The position numbers were made by a program, and so were the translations under genes. From Ulva prolifera (Eukaryota > Chlorophyta > Ulvophyceae > Ulvales > Ulvaceae), in NCBI GenBank assembly GCA_023078555.1, contig CM041198.1, positions 9,223,836-9,287,835 on the forward strand: a stretch of DNA of 64,000 bases, written 5' to 3'. Below the pieces are notes generated by a model, which did not search any database, was not told the DNA's origin, and saw only the letters and a list, made by a program, of their open reading frames with translations. Below are positions 1-11,545 of this stretch, piece after piece. The stretch's first letter is position 1, and the number at the start of each line of letters is the position of its first letter.

Positions 1-112
1 TCACGCGCATTGGTACGTTGTTGCCCAATGTGTTTGTTTTGCAGTAGCACAACATCTACATCAGATGGGTCTGTCAGGGAATGTGGGGCGCGGCGCATGA
101 GAATGGTTGGAG
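1..112. repeat. Left arm of inverted repeat (pairs with 6179-6288)
   Basis: The first ~112 bases are the reverse complement of 6179-6288 with only one or two mismatches. The match runs off the window start, so the arm is longer than seen here. The two arms enclose a 6-kb block made mostly of minisatellites. Confidence 0.85.
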
Positions 113-240
113 GGCGTACGCTAGGAGAATGGTGACATTCCGGGGCGGAACCGAAGGCGTTCCGCTGACAGAGGAACGTTCCTACGAGGCTCTTGACCTT
201 CCGCCCGCGTGCGTATGCTTCACAAGGAACGATGGTGGCG

Positions 241-330
241 GAATGTCCTATGGCTTCCTTGGTGGCCGCGGAATGTCCTATGGCTTCCTTGGTGGCTGCG
301 GAATGTCCTATGGCTTCCTCGGCAACAGCG
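241..330 (+). repeat. Three tandem 30-bp repeats
   Basis: A 30-bp unit starts at 241, 271 and 301, each copy beginning GAATGTCCTATGGCTTCC. It is in phase with an open frame (81-389) and would encode a 10-residue repeat of the form GMSYGFLGG plus R or C. No family is recognised and the ORF is short, so this is recorded as a repeat and not as a gene. Confidence 0.8.
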
Positions 331-783
331 CTGACATGATTGTGTGCTCTTCCATAGCGCGAGACAGGCCAATCAGTCTCCGCAGATGAAAAGGACTGGA
401 AATCCATTGCGTACTGAGGCGAACGCAGCTGCGCACAAATAAAAACATTACAAACGAGCACATGGAAGAAGACAAACATCAAAGAAGCTGCGCCCATGTA
501 CGTCCAGCAGTCCGACTGCTCAGAGTTTGAGCTGGAACAAGTTTACAAAAGAGTTAACGGAGAAGACATACATGCATGTACACCAAAGGATATTGAAAAG
601 GATTGAGCACTCATGCCTGCAGATCCGATGCCCACGTAAGACGAGGACGTGCCTGACAAGTTGGTGCTACTCTCCTTTAGGTGATCAAGCATGGACCGCG
701 TTCAGAGGAGACAAATGGCGTGCTCCTGTCGCTGAGTGGTCAGTGTGGCACCGTCCATTCCGGTCTGAATCGATGCACGTGTG

Positions 784-882
784 CCCAGTCAGCAACATCG
801 TGGAATGGTCGGTGCCTCACCGACCATTACGGCCCAGTCAGCAACGTCGTGGAATGGTCGGTGCCTCACCGACCATTACGGG
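784..882. repeat. Two 49-bp direct repeats carrying a hairpin
   Basis: A 49-bp unit beginning CCCAGTCAGCAAC occurs at 784 and 833. Each copy contains 11-bp complementary arms (AATGGTCGGTG / CACCGACCATT) around a 3-base loop. The hairpin is related to the one that dominates 5483-6180. A more decayed relative lies at about 742-768. Confidence 0.8.
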
Positions 883-1264
883 GTCGAGTCATGCATGCGC
901 TAGTCACCACTGCAGTGTCGATGGATAGCCCACGAGCATTGCATCTCGCCATCAACGATCTCTGGAGCGAGTATAGTATCAACGGAGCATCTTCCCACAG
1001 CAATGTAAGCCAATTCATATGAGGTATTATAAGCGTCCGGAGTCTCTCGTCGGCGTCGATATCGTCTCATGATAATGCATTTCTAGTTTATTTGTATCGA
1101 CTCTCTTTGTATTTCTCTGGTACTGTCCTGACGTGCAGGGAGGCTAGCTGAAGGTTGACAGCATGTGGCACGAATAATGCTTGCGATTCATTTGTATAGC
1201 GTGGCATAACATGTCTGGCGTGGGTGGTGAGGGCGCTGCAGCTGTGGCCTGTCTTTAAGGCGAT

Positions 1265-3392
1265 GGTCAGCCTGATCTGGCCTGGCAGCACCCAGACATG
1301 AAGGGGGCAGAGGGCATAACAACACAGAAACACCAAGTGCCACTGTGATTCGGCAACGATGGGCAGCATCACTGTCACCCCCGCTGCACTACGTAAGGGG
1401 GCAGAGGGGGTAGCAGCACAGAACCATCAAGTTCCGGTGAGCTGCGGCAACGATGGGCAGCATCACTGTCACCCCCGCTGCACTACGTGGGGGGGCAGAG
1501 GGGGTAGCAGCACAGAACCATCAAGTTCCGGTGAGCTGCGGCAACGATGGGCAGCATCACTGTCACCCCCACTTCACCGTGTGCGGGGGCAGAGGGGGTA
1601 GCAGCACAGAACCATCAAGTGCCGGTGAGCTGCGGCAGTGATGGGCAGCATCACTGTCACCCCCACTTCACCGCGTGCGGGGGCAGAGGGGGTAGCAGCA
1701 CAGAACCATCAAGTGCCGGTGAGCTGCGGCAACGATGGGCAGCATCACTGTCACCCCCACTTCACCGTGTGCGGGGGCAGAGGGGGTAACAGCACAGACA
1801 AACCAGGTGCCATTGTGCTGCGGCAACGATGGGCAGCATCACTGTCACCCCCACTTCACTGCGTGGGGGGGCAGAGGGGGTAACAGCACAGAAACACCAG
1901 GTGCCACTGTGCTGCGGCAACGATGGGCAGCACCACTGTCAACCCCGCTGCACTGCGTGGGGGGGCAGAGGGGGTAACAGCACAGAAACACCAGGTGCCA
2001 CTGTGCTGCGGCAACGATGGGCAGCACCACTGTCAACCACGCTGCACTGCGTGGGGGGGCAGAGGGGGTAACAGCACAGAAGGACCAGGTGCCACTGTGC
2101 TGCGGCAACGATGGGCAGCACCACTGTCAACCACGCTGCACTGCGTGGGGGGGCAGAGGGGGTAACAGCACAGAAGGACCAGGTGCCACTGTGCTGCGGC
2201 AGCGATGGGCAGCACCACTGTCACCCCCACTTCACTGCGTGGGGGGGCAGAGGGGGTAACAGCACAGAAACACCAGGTGCCACTGTGCTGCGGCAACGAT
2301 GGGCAGCACCACTGTCAACCACGCTGCACTGCGTGGGGGGGCAGAGGGGGTAACAGCACAGAAGGACCAGGTGCCACTGTGCTGCGGCAACGATGGGCAG
2401 CACCACTGTCAACCACGCTGCACTGCGTGGGGGGGCAGAGGGGGTAACAGCACAGAAGGACCAGGTGCCACTGTGCTGCGGCAACGATGGGCAGCACCAC
2501 TGTCAACCACGCTGCACTGCGTGGGAGGGCAGAGGGGGTAATTATAACAGCACAGAAACACCAGGCGCCGCTGTGCTGCGGCAACGATGGGCAGCACCAC
2601 TGTCAACCCCGCTGCACTGCGTGGGGGGGCAGAGGGGGTAACAGCACAGAACCACCAGGTGCCACTGTGCTGCGGCAACGATGGGCAGCACCACTGTCAA
2701 CCACGCTGCACTGCGTGGGAGGGCAGAGGCGGTAATTATAACAGCACAGAAACACCAGGCGCCACTGTGCTGCGGCAACGATGGGCAGCACCACTGTCAA
2801 CCCCGCTGCACTGCGTGGGGGGGCAGAGGGGGTAACAGCACAGAAACACCAGGTGCCACTGTGCTGCGGCAACGATGGGCAGCACCACTGTCAACCACGC
2901 TGCACTGCGTGGGGGGGCAGAGGGGGTAACAGCACAGAAACACCAGGTGCCACTGTGCTGCGGCAACGATGGGCAGCACCACTGTCAACCCCGCTGCACT
3001 GCGTGGGGGGGCAGAGGGGGTAACAGCACAGAAACACCAGGTGCCACTGTGCTGCGGCAACGATGGGCAGCACCACTGTCAACCACGCTGCACTGCGTGG
3101 GGGGGCAGAGGGGGTAACAGCACAGAAGGACCAGGTGCCACTGTGCTGCGGCAACGATGGGCAGCTCCACTGTCAACCACGCTGCACTGCGTGGGGGGGC
3201 AGAGGGGGTAACAGCACAGAAGGACCAGGTGCCACTGTGCTGCGGCAGCGATGGGCAGCACCACTGTCAACCACGCTGCACTGCGTGGGGGGGCGGAGGG
3301 GGTAACAGCACAGAAGGACCAGGTGCCACTGTGCTGCGGCAACGATGGGCAGCACCACTGTCAACCACGCTGCACTGCGTGGGGGGGCAGAG
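1265..3392. repeat. 94-bp minisatellite, about 23 copies
   Basis: Units begin ATGGGCAGC at 1359 and recur every 94 bp to 3345 (22 starts), with a decayed copy before them at about 1265. Two copies (2487 and 2681) are 100 bp long through a 6-base insert (ATTATA type) and are separated by one normal copy. Left-hand units carry CATCACTGTCACCCCC, while right-hand units carry CACCACTGTCAACCAC, so variants are graded along the array. The period is not a multiple of three, and the many ORFs on both strands are by-products. It may lie in a long first intron of the HSP70 gene at 7967, whose first exon is missing. Confidence 0.95.
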
Positions 3393-5482
3393 GACGCACT
3401 TTTGCCGACATCCCAATACATTGCCGAGCCATTGCTGCTGTAGCATGCTGCGTCACAGCCATACTATGCGCCTCTGCCATCTGAGAGGGGGGATGCCACG
3501 CGACACATGGTGCCCACCCGCACAAACACGCATGCACACCCACATTGGTACAACGTTCAACGGTACGTACTGCAGCAGCGGTGCATATACTACATTTTTG
3601 CCCGACTTGTCTTGCATCGGAACCACTAAAACGATTTTATTACTTTACACGTGCACGTACATATGTATGGCTCATACTGCCGTTGTGTCTTTGCTTTCGG
3701 TGTCGCCAATCATCCGGGGTTCATGCTAGCGCCAGGAGGCACCATGAGATCTGTGTAATGGTGGCCTGGGGCTGTTTGGGTTGCGTGCATGGCTGGGTCC
3801 ACTAACGCCACACTCACCGCGATGCTGTTTTTGCATGCATGTGTGCATGCGATGTGTGGCGGTAACGCTCGCCATTCCAGGCGCGTTCTCCATATGTGAG
3901 CTGTTAAAACCTAAACATTGCATCAGTGAGCATAAATGTATTATCAATTCGTTGTGCTGTCTCAATGCGTTGGAGTGCAAGCCATGACATCCGTACTGCG
4001 TGTGCGGGCGCACCGACATGATCATTGCGGCGTATCTGGTTGAACAGAGCGCCTGAAGTCTTCTACAATCTCTGTCTGTGGGTATTATTGTATAATGTGG
4101 TTTGAATCGTTGGCGGGTCTTTCACTCCCGGGTGGCGTCTAATTGTTAGCAAGCAGCAGCCGCAAGCGTCATCGCCGCTGCTCAACTTCCGACATGCTCA
4201 ATTGAAGTATGCTGCAAGGTGTGACGTTTGTTTATGTCTGACGGCGCTGTCGTGGACATCACTTCCTTGCGAAGGCGCCGAAGACGCAGCTGATGTGCCG
4301 ATATTGATGGTCGAGGCGCACACATTGTTCTGTTCGAGATGGCACCTGCCACCAGTTTAGAACTACTTCGTATATCATATATGCTGTAGCTGTATGCTGT
4401 AGCTTTGGATATGTTGTAGCTTCGGATGTGCGATGGCGCCCCATCGCATGAACCACGTTCACCTTGCTTGCAGAGCAGCTGCTTGAGGTGATTGCCGTCC
4501 GACTCCGTGTCTCAAACAAACTGACATTCTTAGAGTACGCGTAAGCAGTAATGTTACTTGGAGCCTATCTACGCTTGCTTCTCTGCTGCTCGATCGAGAT
4601 CATTGTGGTGCGCCTGGCATTTGCGTGCACCATCGGTTGTTGACCAGGTGTGTTTTCGCAGGTCACGGGTATCAGCATCTTCCGGTATACCTACGTAGCC
4701 TACCTGAGGAACACACACTCACGTGGAAGTTATTTCGAGCCGGCCATGGGATCGTGACATCAAGCAAAACCGCATGGCATGGAGGTGGTGCGATCCTATA
4801 CCAAGTGCTTCAATTGTGGAGAGCAAACATATGGAGTATGTTCTAGATTGACTATGGTTGGACAGTACCGAACACTCTCGCGCGACTTGCATAAATCTCG
4901 GCGAACAAAGTTTACATGCACTGCTGCCATCGACAGTGACTTCGTGGCAACAAGCAGGCGCCCAAACATCGCATTTGTGTGTGCACACGTGCGTCCAAGT
5001 TTGACCTCGTTAGTACCCGCAGGGCGTCTATAAGCATGCATGGGATCAAAACTTTAAGACAAGGCAGCCAAAGGATTAAGAGGACCGGAATATGTCGACA
5101 TCAGTGAGGGCTTAGAGAATTATCCGGCGCGTTCCTTGTTTGAGTGCGTTGTGTTGGGGTTGCAATCCTTCGAGTGTATACATGTATCATTTAGCTGCGT
5201 ACGTGGTGCCTCCACGTGGTGTCCTGTCTCGCCTTGATAGCTGATGCACATTGCATTTCCCAAGAGGCACGCGGAATACATCTGCACCATCGTAAGTTCG
5301 TTTAGTGTTCTTCTGCATGCCTGCTAGAGCGGGCAGTCCCGCACCGTTCGTTTTCAAGAGTCCGCGAGAGCGGATGGTGGAGCACCGTCCATTCGTAGTT
5401 ACAAAAGAGTGAACGAGAGAAGAACAACACTGAAATTCTTAGTCGCCACGCCGCGCATGGTTCGTCACATGCATGACTACTG
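3393..5482. other. No recognisable gene
   Basis: About 2.1 kb between the two minisatellites. ORFs on both strands are short and have no recognisable motif. A decayed relative of the hairpin repeat is visible at about 5370-5396 (GGATGGTGGAGCACCGTCCATT). Confidence 0.5.
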
Positions 5483-6180
5483 GAATGGTTGGTGCCCCAC
5501 CAACCATTCCGGGGAGCCTGCATCGTGACATGCATGACTGCCCGAATGGTTGGTGGCCCACCAACCATTCCGGGGAGCCTGGATCATGACATATGTCATG
5601 CATATGCATGACTGCCCGAATGGTTGGTGGCCCACCAACCATTCTGGGGAGCCTGCATCGTGACATGCATGACTGCCCGAATGGTTGGTGGCCCACCAAC
5701 CATTCCGGGGAGCCTGGATCATGACATATGTCATGCATATGCATGACTGCCCGAATGGTTGGTGGCCCACCAACCATTCCGGGAGCCTGCATCGTGACAT
5801 GCATGACTGCCCGAATGGTTGGTGGCCCACCAACCATTCCGGGGAGCCTGGATCATGACATATGTCATGCATATGCATGACTGCCCGAATGGTTGGTGGC
5901 CCACCAACCATTCTGGGGAGCCTGCATCGTGACATGCATGACTGCCCGAATGGTTGGTGGCCCACCAACCATTCCGGAGAGCCTGGATCATGACATATGT
6001 CATGCATATGCATGACTGCCCGAATGGTTGGTGGCCCACCAACCATTCTTGTGCGCCGCGCCGTGCATGGATGCTTACATGCATGACTGCCCGAATGGTT
6101 GGTGGCCCACCAACCATTCCGGGGAGCCTGGATCATGACATGCATGACTGCCCGAATGGGTGGTGGCCCACCAACCATTC
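5483..6180. repeat. Hairpin minisatellite with alternating 74/61-bp spacing
   Basis: About eleven copies of a near-palindrome (GAATGGTTGGTGG / CCCACCAACCATTC), most of them introduced by ACTGCC. Starts after the first run 5541, 5615, 5676, 5750, 5810, 5884, 5945, 6019, 6090, 6151, so spacings alternate about 74 and 61 bp (a 135-bp higher-order unit). The longer spacer adds two further palindromes, CATGACATATGTCATG and CATGCATATGCATG. A 302-aa minus-strand ORF through this block is a repeat artefact. Confidence 0.93.
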
Positions 6181-6288
6181 TCATGCGCCGCGCCCCACAT
6201 TCCCTGACAGACCCATCTGATGTAGACGTTGTGCTACTGCAAAACAAACACATTGGGCAACAACGTACCAATGCGCGTGAACGAGCGC
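6179..6288. repeat. Right arm of inverted repeat (pairs with 1-112)
   Basis: Reverse complement of the window start. The inner boundary falls inside the last hairpin unit. The arm overlaps the start of the ORF at 6271-6549, so a mirror copy of that ORF may lie on the minus strand just left of the window. Confidence 0.85.
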
Positions 6289-6549
6289 AAGCCACTGACA
6301 CATCACCTATCCATGCAGTTGTCCAGAATCGGAGCGAGGACTGCTTACGGCGAGGGCACGATGAAGCCGGCCGCGCAGTGGGCACAAGAAGACGGACTGT
6401 ATGTGGCTGACTACGAGTACTTCAAGAAATTCATCCTTGGCGCACTAAAAACGGAGGGGACAGCGGAATCTCCGTTGCATCCCACCCATAAGAGGAGCCA
6501 GAAGGTTGGCCTCGCGTTGCAGATTACCCGGAAGAAGTTTGTCGATTAG
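6271..6549 (+). CDS. Small ORF of unknown function (92 aa)
   Basis: The frame is open from within the inverted-repeat arm to a TAG at 6547. The first ATG at 6271 gives 92 residues of balanced composition, including a segment reading AAQWAQEDGLYVADYEYFKK, and a basic C-terminus. No family is recognised. Because it begins in an inverted-repeat arm it may be the end of a mobile-element gene or a 3' exon. The start is uncertain, since the frame is also open 5' of this ATG. Confidence 0.35.
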   Translation: MRVNERKPLTHHLSMQLSRIGARTAYGEGTMKPAAQWAQEDGLYVADYEYFKKFILGALKTEGTAESPLHPTHKRSQKVGLALQITRKKFVD

Positions 6550-7966
6550 TTGTATACCAACGTGGGCTCGGAAAGAAACTGTACACATGCGGTGATCGTG
6601 ATTAAATGTATGAGTGGAGTATATGACATGTTAGAGGTGGCACTACATGTGATCGTAGTATCATCGTTCCTTATGGACATGATGAGGGCACCCAAGGTGA
6701 CGAGATATCAATGTAAGCAATGTCTATGATATGCCTATACAAGCCATGACCACCCCTGCCTACGAACTCGTGTGAACACATCAATAAATCTGTCTTGTTC
6801 CGCAATCACGGTGTACAGTTGATGACATGCTGCTTGTATATGCACTCGAAACTGCCTTTCCCGGAGGACCGTATGTCCTGTGCACTAATCGCGATTCTCT
6901 GTCGAAAACGTGGTGCACATGTTACAATAGAGTGAATGGGAGAGAACAAACATTGAGACCGAGTTGCATCCGAATCAACGGCAACCTACACGTGGCACGC
7001 ATGTAAAGAAGGCCTTGATGACCTCACCACTTACGTAATCTGTCTCCAGCACATCCGGGCAGAGAGTAACGCCTCACGAACCATCCTGTTCTTCCAGGCT
7101 TCCGGGAGGCTTCCGCAAGGCTCTGCCGGAACGTTATCGGATCCGTAACCATTCCGAAATTTTAAGCATTCTTCCTCAAACAGTCCTCTGGAAGCATTGC
7201 GGATCCTTCGCACGTTCCGGCATCACTCCGGAAACGTTCCGGCGGAACCCCCACGTGGAGTGCCCGTTGAAACACCCCGTCCGGAACGCTCGCGGAACTT
7301 CCGTCCACAATCCGGGCTGCCTTCCGGGCGCTCCGCCAACGGTCCTTTCGCCGTTCCGGGGGCTCCGCAACGCATCCGCCCCTCTTCCGCGAGCCGTCCT
7401 CGCAAGTTCCTCACCACCACGTCACCATTCTCCTAGTGGACGTCCACCACGTCACCATTCTCCTATATATATGTCAGGTTGAACATGTGACATGCTGCAT
7501 ATGCTAGATATCTGGACAGACGTAGCAACACATGCTCCTGCACCTGCGATACTGAGAGCTCATGTCCAGAATCATACCGCATTTCCTGCTCACGCGAGTT
7601 GATAATGACGTAAGGCCCGACTTTACTATGCATCTCAGCGCAGAACGGCCCGCTAGCGCTGCTGTAGCGGCGCTGACAGCGCGGGCCGGCCCGGGCATTT
7701 ACATTTGCATCGTGCACTTGCACGAAGAAGGGCGCATTTGTAGCATGGCCCATGCCAAAAATGCTCCCTTCTAATTACGGCCGCTATAGCGTCCCCCAGC
7801 TGGCCATGAACATGTAAGAATTGCACAGCAGGCCTTGCCCCTAGGGCAACTGCTGTCAGTCCAGCTACTTGTGCATGTACACGACACATGTGTCTTGAAC
7901 AGCCTCAGGCACATTGCACTCTCTGCTCGTTGCCGGTTGGAATGTAGCTTGGGCTGCTGTATGCAG
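6550..7966. other. Upstream region or intron of the HSP70 gene at 7967
   Basis: No HSP70 first exon (phosphate-1 motif, I-D-L-G-T-T) was found here in any frame. Positions 7060-7440 are GC-rich and full of TTCCGG/GGAAC words. The final bases before 7967 (TGTATGCAG) form a good splice acceptor, so at least the right end of this stretch is intron. Confidence 0.5.
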
Positions 7967-9871
7967 GGTGTTCGCCGTCAAGCGGCTGATGGGGCGGCCG
8001 TTCTCCGACACAGCAGTCCAAAGCGACATCACGCGCTGGCCCTTCCAGGTCTGCGAGGGGCCGGGCGATGTACCCACGATCCGCGTGCAGTACCGCGGCG
8101 AGCAGAAGGACCTCGCCCCACAGGAGATCTCCGCCATGCTGCTGTCAGCAGCGAAGGCCGATGCGGAGGACTTCCTCGATGACGAGGTGACGCAGGCCGT
8201 CATCACCGTTCCGGCATACTTTAACGACGCGCAGCGCGCCGCGACCAAAGCCGCCGGCGAGATCGCGGGGCTGGAGGTGCTGCGAATCCTGAACGAGCCG
8301 ACGGCGGGGGCGCTCGCGTACGGTGTCGACAAGTCCCGCAGCGTGAAGAGCAAGGTGCTGATCTATGACCTCGGCGGCGGCACGTGCGACGTGTCGATCC
8401 AGGAGATTGAGGCGGAGGACTTCCGCGTGTTGGCGGTGCGGGGAGACACCCACCTCGGCGGCGAGGACATCGACAACGCCCTCGTGGAGCACTTCCTGCA
8501 GGTGCGCGGACTGACATGCATGTGACTATGAATACTGCATGCAATCGCACGTGTAACATGCATGTTCTGTATGCACGCGTGCCATAGCCATATATGCACT
8601 CAGGCAGCAGCGATTTGTGTGCTGTTGACTGTCACATGATGGTGCTCATGCGAATGTTTCCACACACACAGACGAGTCGCTGCAAGCCGTGACCGTGCAC
8701 GAGAGCTGCACAGGAGATCAAGCAGGAGTGCGGCATGAACCTTGGCAGCGACACACGCGCCAGGAGGCGGCTGCAGACCGCGGCAGAGGTTGCAAAGATC
8801 ACACTGTCCGGCAGCAACACCGCGTACGTCGAGGTCGACGGGCTGCTTCACGGCCGCGACTTCCAGACCAGGGTCACCCGGGCGCGTTTTGAGGGCCTCT
8901 GTGAGGACCTGTTCCGCCGCTGCATCACGCCTGTGGAGCAGTGCCTGGAGGATGCCGGGCTGGAGGCTGAGGACCTTGACGAGGTGGTGCTGGTCGGTGG
9001 CTCCACCCGCATCCCTAAAGTGCAGACGCTGCTGCAGCGGCTGCTGAATGGGAAGGCGCTGAAGAAGAGCGTCAACCCGGACGAGGCGGTCGCGTACGGG
9101 GCAGCGGTGCAGGCCGCGATGCTGACGGACACTTACAATCCCAAGCTGCAGAGGCTGAGCCTGCAGGATGTGACGGCGCTGCCCCTGGGTGTGAGGGTGT
9201 TCCCATTTTTTGTGGACGTGGTGGTGCCCAAGAATACCCCCACTCCTGTCCGGAAGACTTGCGATGACTACACGAACCTGAGCCGCAACTGCTCTTCCAT
9301 CACCTTTTCGGTGCACGAGGGGGAAGAACGGATCGCCACCCCTGCAAGCAGAATCGGGAAATTCACGGTTCACGATCTGCCCACCGGCCCTCGCGGCTCT
9401 CAGCAGTACTCGGCGACGTTTGAAATCAATGAGGATGGCATGCTGACGGTGACCGGCATGCATGCGGCCACGGGGCAGTCCGGCAACGTCACGATCAACT
9501 ACGGCAGCAGGCGCATCGCTGCTGCCGAGCTGCAAGGGATGAAAGACGAGGCTGCCAAGTTCCGACGCGATGACGAAGCTGTGAAGAGCAGCCGCAGGGC
9601 GAGGCACACACTGGCAGGATACGCTCATGGCGTGCAGCGGGCCCTGGAGGCTGGCCTGCGGGACGTGCTCAGCGGACCGGAAGAGGATACTTTGGCTGAG
9701 GCGGCACGGGCGGCTGAGCAGTGGCTGGCGTCTCTCAGTGGCCGGAAGGAGGCGCACGTGTATGAGGCAATGCAGCACGGGCTCGAGGAGGCGGCCGAGG
9801 CTGTCCTGAGGGAGGCCACGCAGCGTGCGTCGCCTGCTCTAGCCCACCCACGCCTTCAGCTGTCACACTAG
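7967..9871 (+). CDS. HSP70 chaperone, first exon not found (exons 7967-8501, 8714-9871)
   Basis: HSP70s bind exposed hydrophobic peptides in an ATP-controlled cycle. Two exons are clear. Exon 2 (535 nt) opens after TGCAG, with one base completing the preceding codon, and ends at CTGCAG/GTGCGC. Exon 3 opens after GCACAG with reading E-I-K-Q-E-C-G and ends in TAG. Motifs seen: [24 protein letters not shown], phosphate-2 [11 protein letters not shown] (Cys where Phe is usual), adenosine motif [30 protein letters not shown], a substrate-binding beta domain and a helical lid. The visible 563 residues plus a typical ~69-residue first exon would give a full-length HSP70 of about 630. The C-terminus ends in LQLSH, without the EEVD of cytosolic forms or an ER-retention tail. 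The linker region DVTALPLG departs from the usual DVTPLSLG. The N-terminal phosphate-1 exon was not found in the window, so this is either a gene with a long first intron or a 5'-truncated copy. Confidence 0.93.
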
Positions 9872-11545
9872 CTGTCCGTTGTGTTAGATTGCAACTCTGG
9901 CGTGCTGTGGCAGGCTGCAGCTGAGCTCCTGCTGCGCTGCTTGCAAGGCTGCTTGCAAGGCACATGAATGCGTGCTGCAACGTATCCAAGCCACATGTTG
10001 CATGTTTTCGAGATTGCTTTTTAACCCTGTTTGCCCGTATAACAATGTGTGCTTCGGGATCGCATGTAGGGGCTCCGCCTCATGTGTTGCTACTGTTTTT
10101 GTTGCGCAGTCACATGTATCCCTGCGTTGATAGGTGTGCGCACACGTGAACTCCAGAAGCCGCATGCCATATGTACATATGTCCCGCTGGATGGGCCTGT
10201 ACAAGAAGTCACAAGACGGCAGAGTGACGCTCGTGTGAAGTCCAGGCTGCTTTGATATGCGAGCTTGCAGCAGCTGTTGTTCATAATTCGTACTGCGGGC
10301 ATTGTGGCCGCACGCCTGACGTGAAGGCTCGCAAGCTGGCCCCAGACTCCTTGGCGCGGGATGCAGGGCACGGCGCGAGCATGCAGCTGCCACGGAGCGT
10401 GATGCTGGCAGCCGGCGAGGAGTTCTCCAAGACCCTGCTTTCCATCATGATGGAGGCGATGTGACCTGGCTCCATCGGTTGGTGTAAAGTATGCTGAGCT
10501 AGCAGCATGAGAGGAGCACAGGAGCCAGCGCTGGTGTGTATGGCAATTGAGGTTTTGGCGCTGTCAAAAGCTGAACATATCTTTCTGTACATGATTGGGC
10601 AGATCATAAAGCACAAATCTCAGCCACTGCTCGGTAGAATGACTGAATATGTATCTTTATATTGCAGTGGTAACTGCATTGCTATCTTGCTTCTGGTGTA
10701 TTGTTAGCCTCAGGTGTATGGCACAAGCACGTGTGGTCCCGTTCGTTTGAGTTGTCAATATCCTTTACAGTATATGGCTCAGTAAATTCAGATGTGCTTT
10801 TACTATTACATGTCCATCTAAGTCAACCTATCAGTCAGACCCAGTTTGCTGCATGCAGCTGCCTAGCTCTGGTGACTGCATGCTCCAGCAGGGATCAGAA
10901 CAAGGCTCACCTGTCACTGGCTGCTGGGCTGCAGTGAGTTGGAATGCAGCTCTGTCGCAAGTCATCCATGACAATACATGTTGCCTCCGGTACACGTTGC
11001 CACTCCATCATGTGTCAGACAACCAGCACCGGTGATCACCTGTCCATATGACTCTGTCAAGAGTCCCCCACCAGACGTTCCTCAGCAGCCACACATCAGT
11101 GACATGATCAGGCCACAACCAGAAGCATATGCCTCAGTTGCCCTCAGCCCTGAAGCTGCAGAATTCTGGCCAATAATCACCCTTTGCAGGATGCCAAGTT
11201 ATTTTACAAATTTTGCGGGCAGCCAGACAATGGCCAGGGCACCAGCCAGAACATAGCGATATACAGTCATAGGTTGCCAGCAGCAAAACTGCAGACCTCA
11301 CGCAGTCTAGCCCCGAGTATACACCTTGCCAGATCCTTGTGCACCTGTGGACCATGCTGCATTGCCAGGAGTGAATATGGCCACTTCCTTCACATAAGCA
11401 TGCTGCGACCACGGCTTGGGTATGCGCCATGCTGCCGCACACTGAGGCGCAAGACTGGAGTGCCAGAGAGAGCAGCACGCCCATGTCACCTGCGGCTACA
11501 TAGAAGCGGTCCTGATCGTGTCGGACAACACATGTTACACCATGC
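9872..11545. other. Intergenic DNA with a SINE-like tail
   Basis: No convincing gene. A short open stretch on the plus strand at about 10318-10464 ends in a TGA stop (10462-10464) and has plausible composition, but no motif and no clear link to the HSP70 upstream. A SINE-like tail lies at 10715-10805. Confidence 0.4.
10715..10805 (+). repeat. SINE-like 3' tail, copy A
   Basis: The stretch with GTGGTCCCGTT, GAGTTGTCAAT and GGCTCAGTAAAT matches, in order and spacing, the minus-strand element at 25600-25850 and the copies at 59660-59740 and 60360-60440. No tRNA-like head is visible here, so this copy looks 5'-truncated. Confidence 0.6.

Noticed and set aside
1265..3392. CRISPR array
   Set aside because: The units are contiguous tandem copies without unique spacers, in a eukaryotic setting.
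1359..3421. Dozens of 80-90-aa ORFs on both strands
   Set aside because: All are shadows of the 94-bp minisatellite, which is out of phase with codons.
5477..6385. 302-aa minus-strand ORF across the hairpin repeats
   Set aside because: Its sequence is just the repeat unit translated again and again; other frames and the other strand are open in the same way.
7060..7440. Heat-shock elements upstream of the HSP70 gene
   Set aside because: TTCCGG/GGAAC words are frequent, but I found no run of three alternating nGAAn blocks with correct 2-base spacing.
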